DNA of 64,000 nt from assembly GCF_020148005.1 (NCBI RefSeq), contig NZ_JAGXFD010000001.1:1012729-1076728 (forward strand), in the 5' to 3' direction. The notes beneath the pieces are model-generated. The model searched no databases. It worked only from the letters and a program-made list of their open reading frames with translations, and was not told the origin of the DNA. The translations under genes were made by a program, and so were the position numbers. Positions 46,301 through 51,155 of the stretch are shown here, piece by piece. Source of the DNA: Modicisalibacter tunisiensis. GTDB taxonomy: Bacteria > Pseudomonadota > Gammaproteobacteria > Pseudomonadales > Halomonadaceae. Position 1 is the first letter of the stretch. Every line of letters starts with the position of its first letter.

Positions 46301-47023
46301 AACGTCGACATACGGCTGGGCCATCACGGTCAGCTTTTCTAAGCCGCCTGCTCGGCGGTGAACAGCCGGCCGTCGATCGAGCCCATCGCGTCCCATTTCT
46401 AAGCCGCCTGCTCGGCGGTGAACCGGCATCCGCATCTACCACGAAGCCCAGGCATTTTCTAAGCCGCCTGCTCGGCGGTGAACGAGATGGACAGCGATGG
46501 CCACAAGATCAGCCATTTCTAAGCCGCCTGCTCGGCGGTGAACTGCCGCTCACTCGAGCGGCTTTTTTCGGCATATTTCTAAGCCGCCTGCTCGGCGGTG
46601 AACGATCTCATCTGGCGCCGCTAGGGTTTCGGGTCTTTCTAAGCCGCCTGCTCGGCGGTGAACGCGGACTCCTTGCAGGCCCCTGCGAACTATCATTTCT
46701 AAGCCGCCTGCTCGGCGGTGAACACGCAGCAGGCGCGCAGGATGTTCAGGGCGAATTTCTAAGCCGCCTGCTCGGCGGTGAACCGCCGCAAGCCGGAAGG
46801 CGAGCATCTCGACCATTTCTAAGCCGCCTGCTCGGCGGTGAACGTCGGCGACGAGGGGGTGATCCAGATCGTCGATTTCTAAGCCGCCTGCTCGGCGGTG
46901 AACTTGGCCTGCGTGTAACACGTCTTGCTGATCTCTTTCTAAGCCGCCTGCTCGGCGGTGAACTGTGCTGCGTGACCCGCGACATCGATGCCGATTTTCT
47001 AAGCCGCCTGCTCGGCGGTGAAC
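43394..47023 (-). CRISPR. Type I-F CRISPR array, 61 repeats and 60 spacers
   Basis: The 28-base repeat reads on the plus strand TTTCTAAGCC, then GCCTGCT, then CGGCGGTGAAC. The reverse strand starts GTTCACCGCC and ends CTTAGAAA, the canonical I-F form with a CCGCC/GGCGG hairpin and an 8-base handle. The repeats I could align read identical, except the leftmost (43394-43421), which has two changes (TTTACAAG). Spacers are 32 bases, with two of 33 (before 43815 and 44056). The degenerate end at 43394 and the adjoining cas6f show that the leader is at the right end and transcription runs on the minus strand, after the cas operon. Confidence 0.98.
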
Positions 47024-47164
47024 TAGTGAGGCGAGCGAACTATGTTCAATATAATCAAGTGATTGCGCTATTAAAGAGCCAAAGACCCTTTTTTCGAGCC
47101 GCCTTGCAAGTTTCTGATTTTACAGGGGGTGAAAGAGACGCTCGAAAAAAGGGTATGCTTGATC
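47024..47164 (-). promoter_or_regulatory. CRISPR leader
   Basis: A 141-base AT-rich leader between the cas6f stop and the first repeat. On the minus strand, TATATT at 47053-47048 could be the -10 of the array promoter, placing transcription start about 18 bases before the first repeat. It contains a perfect 15-base inverted repeat (listed separately), and between its arms sequences that resemble the two halves of the CRISPR repeat (TTTCACC and AAGGCGGCTCGAAA). Confidence 0.7.
47085..47154. repeat. 15-base inverted repeat in the leader
   Basis: ACCCTTTTTTCGAGC (47085-47099) and GCTCGAAAAAAGGGT (47140-47154) are perfect inverse copies 40 bases apart. Inverted sites in leaders can serve integration or IHF-assisted bending; a terminator is unlikely because the stem is AT-rich in its middle and the loop is long. 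Confidence 0.75.
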
Positions 47165-47722
47165 TTACGTGATGTCAGGCAAGGGCACCGGATTTGTCGT
47201 GGTGGAGAGCCCCCAGGAGTCGGGGGTCGATTCCCGTACCTTCGGCTCGCTGCCCGTGTAGGGCTGTACTGACCAGTAAAGCCGGAACCGTCCCCCGTTA
47301 CTGTCGCTTTTCATCTGGAAGAAGGGGAGCTCCCGGGCATTGGCCTCCTGGACTCGCTTGAGGCGCACCGAGCGTCCCGGGATACGCTCCGCACGCCGCG
47401 AGGGAATGCGAAACCTCTGGTAGATGCTCCATGAGCCGGCGTAGTCCTCTGGTACCGAGCGGGGGTAGTGGATGACTGCCTGCTCGAGCAAGGAAGGAGC
47501 CTCTCGAATATTGGCAATCAGCGCATCGAGTTCATCGCGCCCCGAAGCAAACACCCGCAGTACCGAATGTGCCAGCCGTGCATGACTGGGCATGGCCAGT
47601 GCATGACGCCCCGGTGCCTGGCGAAAGGCACCGTGCAGCACGCGCACGATGGCTGAAGCGGCCATCGGGCGAGGAAGTGGCTGGGGGCGGACTTCGATAT
47701 CACAGAACCATCTGGGCTGCAT
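47165..47722 (-). CDS. cas6f: CRISPR-associated endoribonuclease Cas6f (Csy4)
   Basis: A 185-residue repeat-processing RNase that should cleave below the CCGCC/GGCGG hairpin and stay bound to the crRNA 3' end. The N-terminus FCDIEVRPQPLP matches the Csy4 opening, and FFQMKSDSNGGRFRLYW matches the conserved arginine strand. The C-terminal WGLST is the family end motif. The catalytic His, at residue 29 of Pseudomonas Csy4, is probably His30 in RVLHGAF, a form I recall from Tn7-linked I-F3 Cas6 proteins. The start is the ATG four bases after the cas7f stop; an upstream start would overlap cas7f. Confidence 0.9.
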   Translation of the reverse strand: MQPRWFCDIEVRPQPLPRPMAASAIVRVLHGAFRQAPGRHALAMPSHARLAHSVLRVFASGRDELDALIANIREAPSLLEQAVIHYPRSVPEDYAGSWSIYQRFRIPSRRAERIPGRSVRLKRVQEANARELPFFQMKSDSNGGRFRLYWSVQPYTGSEPKVRESTPDSWGLSTTTNPVPLPDIT

Positions 47723-47726
47723 CGGC

Positions 47727-48758
47727 TTACTCCTTGGAGCCAGAGTAGACGCCACCCCGCATCAGCGCCGAGATCATGAACATGCCATCGGCACTGTCCG
47801 GGTCCAGTTCGTCCAGACGCAGGGCAATCTTGAACGCCGAAGCCGCGCCGTCGCGGAAGAAGCGTTGTGCGCCCAGGTTGGCGCCGTTCGGCTCCACGGC
47901 GATGGGCTGGCCGTGTTCCTCGTAAGCGGGATACCAGGTGTCGATGGTGCGAAGGGCATTGCTGATCTTCTGGTCACGCAGTGCCGCTTGCCCCATTACC
48001 TTAATACCCACTTCACCGGCTCCACTCGAGCGCCTGCGGACTTCGCCGCCGCGAACGTAATAGAGCGGTCGGGCAAATCCCTTCGGCTTGCGCTCGACGT
48101 AGTTCTGGGAGGGAAATACCTCCAGAGCCCCGGTGACGCCGAAGTCGATCCGGGCCTCGACGGTCAGTCGAGAAGTGGATTGTCCCGCCATGCTGGCGGC
48201 GATCAGGGCGCCCAGCGCTTTCTCGTCATCGCTGTATGCCTCGAAGTGATTCAGCGGAACCGCGAGTGCCGGGAAGGTGGCGAGAGTCTCGCCATCACGC
48301 GCCACGGCTACCTCGATGGACTCGGCCAGCTGGCGGTTGCGCCATAGCCAGCGACCATTGGCAATGTTGCGTGCAAAGCGCCGCCCGACCTCCTGCAAAC
48401 CCTCGGAGCTCTTGGCCTGGGCGATGAAGTTCAGCAGGGTCTGGCGATAGCCGGCGACATCGTCCTTGCCGCCCTTGCTGCTGGCACAGGCGAATATCAC
48501 ATCCTTCAGATCGAGGAAGTTGAGGCCGAAGCTGACGCTCATGCCCCTGGCCTCGGGGTCGAGCTTGGCCGTTTCGGTCTGCTGGATGTTCGATACATCA
48601 TCGAACTTGTCGGGGATGTTCTGGGTACCACGAATGCCATGGCGGATCACCTCGACGGGCGAGCGCTTGCTGTCCGCCAGCAGGTTTTCAAACACCGCGT
48701 CGGTAATCATCAGGCCCCGGGTCAATGAAAGGACGCCGGGCAGTTTGTTGAAAGCCAT
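47727..48758 (-). CDS. cas7f: CRISPR-associated backbone protein Cas7f (Csy3)
   Basis: A 343-residue RAMP protein forming the six-subunit backbone along the crRNA spacer. It has RGTQN in the web/thumb region, RRFARNIANGRWLWRNR, ALEVFPSQ, and ALRTIDTWYP...PIAVEP, which parallel Pseudomonas Csy3. Length is normal. AGGAG lies six bases upstream of the chosen ATG. Longer readings start inside cas5f. It sits between cas5f and cas6f in the usual order. Confidence 0.93.
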   Translation of the reverse strand: MAFNKLPGVLSLTRGLMITDAVFENLLADSKRSPVEVIRHGIRGTQNIPDKFDDVSNIQQTETAKLDPEARGMSVSFGLNFLDLKDVIFACASSKGGKDDVAGYRQTLLNFIAQAKSSEGLQEVGRRFARNIANGRWLWRNRQLAESIEVAVARDGETLATFPALAVPLNHFEAYSDDEKALGALIAASMAGQSTSRLTVEARIDFGVTGALEVFPSQNYVERKPKGFARPLYYVRGGEVRRRSSGAGEVGIKVMGQAALRDQKISNALRTIDTWYPAYEEHGQPIAVEPNGANLGAQRFFRDGAASAFKIALRLDELDPDSADGMFMISALMRGGVYSGSKE

Positions 48759-48796
48759 GGTGGATCTCCTGTGAGTGGCAGGGCGGAAAGAGCGGG

Positions 48797-49684
48797 TCAG
48801 CCGATGGATTCCGGATGGCATTGCACGACAAAGGTGTGCGAGTCGAGCCAGTGCTGGCGCCAGTACGGAACCTGTTTATTCAATTGCCGAGCCGGGACGT
48901 ACTGAACCATGCCTAGCAGGGGTTCGGCGTAGGCGTGCAGGGTGTGCTGGAGCGTGCTGTCGTTCGGTTGCATCTGCAGGCGGACACCTTCGCGCTCGGC
49001 AAAGTCGGTGATGGCCAGGTAGCCCAGCACGGTCGGCACGACCCAGGCATGGGAAACCTCGTGGAGTGGCCGGTTGTGGAGTTCGGGGGTCTTGGATTGC
49101 AAGCTCTCGGCTCGCTGGGCAGGGAGCGCGTTGCGTTCGATGGCAGCGAATGTCGAGCCCAGCGGATCGGTTTCGTCGATCAGGTCGGGACGTTCGATCA
49201 GCCAGAAGCCGTTGTCGCCCAGGCTGCGGATGGCCGTATTGACGTCATCGACGTTTATCGGTGTCCGATAATCGAGGAGTTGCCCGCCGGCGAGGCGAGC
49301 CTTGCGCAGGAAGGGGAGCAGCATCGATTCATCGAGCAGTCCCTCGTACTCGATCAGTAACGACAGTTCGAGATTGCAGCTGGCGGTGGGTTGAGCAGAC
49401 AGCGTAGGGCCCTTGGTGCCCTTGCCGACATAGTCCTGTTCATTGACCAGCAGGGCGCTGCGCCGTTGATGGGGGAGAACGTCATAGGCGACATCCTCGA
49501 GGGCCTGGTGTTCGGCATGATGGTGCCGAACCGCGACCCCAAGGACGTCACACTCGAGATGCCGGACCATCAGGTTATGGACGAACTGGGTGATCGCCAT
49601 CACAGGGCTGGCATTGACGATGAAGCCGCAGGCCAGGGCGTTGGCGGATTGCACCTTGAGGTGAGGCAACACCAGAAAGCTCAT
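48797..49684 (-). CDS. cas5f: CRISPR-associated protein Cas5f (Csy2)
   Basis: A 295-residue RAMP protein that pairs with Cas8f at the crRNA 5' handle. It has the Csy2-like opening FLVLPHLKVQSANALACGFIVNASPVMAITQFVHNL, then CNLELSLLIEYEG and the C-terminal HAWVVPTVLGYLAITDF. The ATG overlaps the cas8f stop (ATGA), so the two are translationally coupled and remain separate, unlike the fused Cas8/5 of Tn7-linked I-F3. Confidence 0.9.
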   Translation of the reverse strand: MSFLVLPHLKVQSANALACGFIVNASPVMAITQFVHNLMVRHLECDVLGVAVRHHHAEHQALEDVAYDVLPHQRRSALLVNEQDYVGKGTKGPTLSAQPTASCNLELSLLIEYEGLLDESMLLPFLRKARLAGGQLLDYRTPINVDDVNTAIRSLGDNGFWLIERPDLIDETDPLGSTFAAIERNALPAQRAESLQSKTPELHNRPLHEVSHAWVVPTVLGYLAITDFAEREGVRLQMQPNDSTLQHTLHAYAEPLLGMVQYVPARQLNKQVPYWRQHWLDSHTFVVQCHPESIG

Positions 49685-50850
49685 GGGAGGGCCTCCTCGA
49701 TGCGATTCTCGATACGTACCAGCCATGCCCTGTCGAAGCCGGGGCGACCTTGCCGGGTCTCGTCCGGATAGCGGTAATCCTTGATGGATTGTGCCAACAG
49801 GCTGGAAAGTGCCTGGCGCCAGGCGCGATCTCGAAGGCCAGGCTCCAGCAGCCCTTGCTGCACCCGGGGCAGGTGGCGCCACAGGTCGATGGGCTCATCT
49901 TCGGCCGGCTGATCCGTTGTCGCGTCGTCCGGCTTGGCAGCTGTCGTTTCCTGAACCAGGATTTTCTGAGCCTCGTGTCGTGCGTGATCAGCGCGGTGCA
50001 GCAGACTGCTCATCAGTCGGTCGATGAACCGGTCGACCAACTCGCGGGTCCGCAGGTTGGACGGTAATTCACCGCCTTCGCGCACCAACAGGGGCACCAG
50101 GGTATCGCGCAGTTCCGTCATGATCGTGCGGTTGAGCAGTGGCCATACCCCGCGGTAGGCGGCCAGATACTGCTCTCGCACACTCCGGTTGTCGCGAGGG
50201 GCCGAGAAAAACAGGGGATATTGCACCAAGCCCCGGTTAGGCAGACGGCCGATGTTCTGGGCGTTATCGCCCCCGAAGCCGAGATAGGCCGTGCGTAGCC
50301 GTCGAATGACGGGGTGATCCGGGTCACCCTCATCGTTGTCCTTGGCTTCACGCCAGCGTTCGAGGTTGGCCTGGGTGCGCTCGCGCACGGTGGCCGTCAG
50401 GCCGCTGCTGGTGATCGGGGTAATCGCCACGTAGCCGCCGTCGTCACGGGGAAGGAACAGCTGGCGCACGCGTGGCGATACCTTCCCCATGCCGGTTACC
50501 CACGGCTCGCGGCTGGCTTGCCGGTAGAGCGCCCGGATGAGCGCCACATCGTCGGGATCGGCGTCGTCTGGGAGCTGCCCGGTCAATACCTGATCGACCT
50601 GCTTGGCGATGGTGGCTGCAGGCCCTGAGTTGGTGAGGTAATCCAGTGGCAGGGGGCAGCCGGAAGCGAGTACCGAGGAGGCGCAGAGATAGCGAAGCGG
50701 GCGTGTATCAGTCGTGCTCAGGCGGATGCCGACCGCCTTGGCGTTGGAGTTGATGGTCTTCGTGGAAAAGTGCACGAGGCGAAAGATGGCCTCACGATAC
50801 TGGTCCGTTGTGAACGGTTTCCACTCCGGCGGGGATGATGACTTGGCCAT
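49681..50850 (-). CDS. cas8f: CRISPR-associated large subunit Cas8f (Csy1)
   Basis: A 389-residue PAM-recognising subunit, somewhat shorter than Pseudomonas Csy1 (434). The diagnostic GG..AQNIG.L motif is present (YLGFGGDNAQNIGRLPNRG), followed by LVQYPLFFSAP. The C-terminal helical part ends RQGRPGFDRAWLVRIENRIEEAL. It is the first gene of the minus-strand effector operon. Its promoter lies in the 300-base gap to cas3 and overlaps the protospacer of the mini-CRISPR RNA described below. Confidence 0.9.
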   Translation of the reverse strand: MAKSSSPPEWKPFTTDQYREAIFRLVHFSTKTINSNAKAVGIRLSTTDTRPLRYLCASSVLASGCPLPLDYLTNSGPAATIAKQVDQVLTGQLPDDADPDDVALIRALYRQASREPWVTGMGKVSPRVRQLFLPRDDGGYVAITPITSSGLTATVRERTQANLERWREAKDNDEGDPDHPVIRRLRTAYLGFGGDNAQNIGRLPNRGLVQYPLFFSAPRDNRSVREQYLAAYRGVWPLLNRTIMTELRDTLVPLLVREGGELPSNLRTRELVDRFIDRLMSSLLHRADHARHEAQKILVQETTAAKPDDATTDQPAEDEPIDLWRHLPRVQQGLLEPGLRDRAWRQALSSLLAQSIKDYRYPDETRQGRPGFDRAWLVRIENRIEEALP

Positions 50851-50881
50851 GGGGGTTCCCGTTGATTATGTACTAATCTTA

Positions 50882-50910
50882 ATTTAGCCAAGTTACTTTT
50901 TACTATTCAA
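50882..50910 (-). promoter_or_regulatory. Putative cas8f operon promoter
   Basis: On the minus strand TTGAAT (50910-50905) and CTAAAT (50887-50882) are separated by 17 bases, about 32 bases upstream of the cas8f ATG. The -35 box and spacer lie inside the protospacer. On the plus strand TACTAT at 50901-50906 could be the -10 for cas3, so both promoters may share this site. Boxes are assigned by eye. Confidence 0.45.
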
Positions 50911-50919
50911 ATAAAAAGG
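50891..50919 (-). other. Self protospacer with CC PAM for the mini-CRISPR guide
   Basis: On the minus strand CC (50919-50918) is followed by TTTTTATTTGAATAGTAAAA and seven more bases. It matches the mini-CRISPR spacer at positions 1-5, 7, 8, 10, 11, 13-17, 19, 20 and 22. The match ends at 22; positions 23-27 do not pair. CC is the known I-F PAM. Confidence 0.8.
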
Positions 50920-50944
50920 AAAAAAATTTGACATGCGCCATGTC
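50920..50944 (-). terminator. Terminator of the mini-CRISPR RNA
   Basis: On the minus strand GACATG-GCG-CATGTC (50944-50930) is followed by AAA and seven T residues ending at 50920. It separates the mini-CRISPR transcript from the cas8f promoter. Confidence 0.6.
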
Positions 50945-51080
50945 GAACTTCCCTATCTCCTTGTTGGAAGCGGGAAAACGTGTCGAGGAATCCGCCTGCG
51001 CGGCGGTGAAGGACGCCGTTGTACTACTCGAACAAAAATTTCTAAGCCAGCGGGAAATCAGGCTGCTGGTTCAGGGCGTC
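50920..51080 (-). ncRNA. One-spacer mini-CRISPR (CreR-like cas autorepressor RNA)
   Basis: Reading on the minus strand: a degenerate first repeat (51069-51039) keeps a CCAGC/GCTGG stem and the exact handle CTTAGAAA. A 27-base spacer follows (51038-51012). The second repeat (51011-50984) agrees with the array repeat at 20 of its first 23 bases and retains the CCGCC/GGCGG hairpin. A Cas6f-processed product would be 8-base handle, 27-base guide and 3' hairpin, as in a normal crRNA. An extended -10 promoter lies upstream and a hairpin plus T7 downstream. The guide matches the cas8f promoter. CreR RNAs of other subtypes have this design. Function is inferred. Confidence 0.8.
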
Positions 51081-51155
51081 AGGGAGACTATAGCAAAACT
51101 CCACCACACGAGATCTCGAGACATACATGAGGACGGGGGAGAGAAACGACAATGA
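50928..51155 (+). CDS. Possible small helical protein coupled to cas3
   Basis: An open frame of 75 residues from a TTG start (71 from the ATG at 50940). AAGGA lies seven bases before the TTG. The stop overlaps the cas3 ATG (ATGA), as in coupled genes, and the product would be amphipathic (LLEAGKRVEESACAAVKD, then VVLLEQKFLSQREIRLLVQG). It resembles no Cas2 sequence. Much of it is antisense to the mini-CRISPR, whose repeat dictates residues SACAAVK, so the frame may be accidental. Confidence 0.3.
   Translation: MTCAMSNFPISLLEAGKRVEESACAAVKDAVVLLEQKFLSQREIRLLVQGVRETIAKLHHTRSRDIHEDGGEKRQ
51087..51095 (-). promoter_or_regulatory. Extended -10 promoter of the mini-CRISPR RNA
   Basis: The minus strand reads TGCTATAGT, a complete extended -10 element (TG-N-TATAGT). 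There is no good -35. The start point would be near 51080, some 10 bases before the first degenerate repeat. Confidence 0.6.

Noticed and set aside
43367-47172. Many long open frames inside the CRISPR array on both strands with repeating LSRLLGGE or VHRRAGGLE residues
   Set aside because: They are translations of the 28-base repeat. The 60-base period keeps frames open; no independent starts or functions exist.
50933-51130. 65-residue plus-strand frame starting MRHVELPY
   Set aside because: It reads through the mini-CRISPR in another frame, has low-complexity basic composition, and has no spaced ribosome binding site or coupling to cas3.
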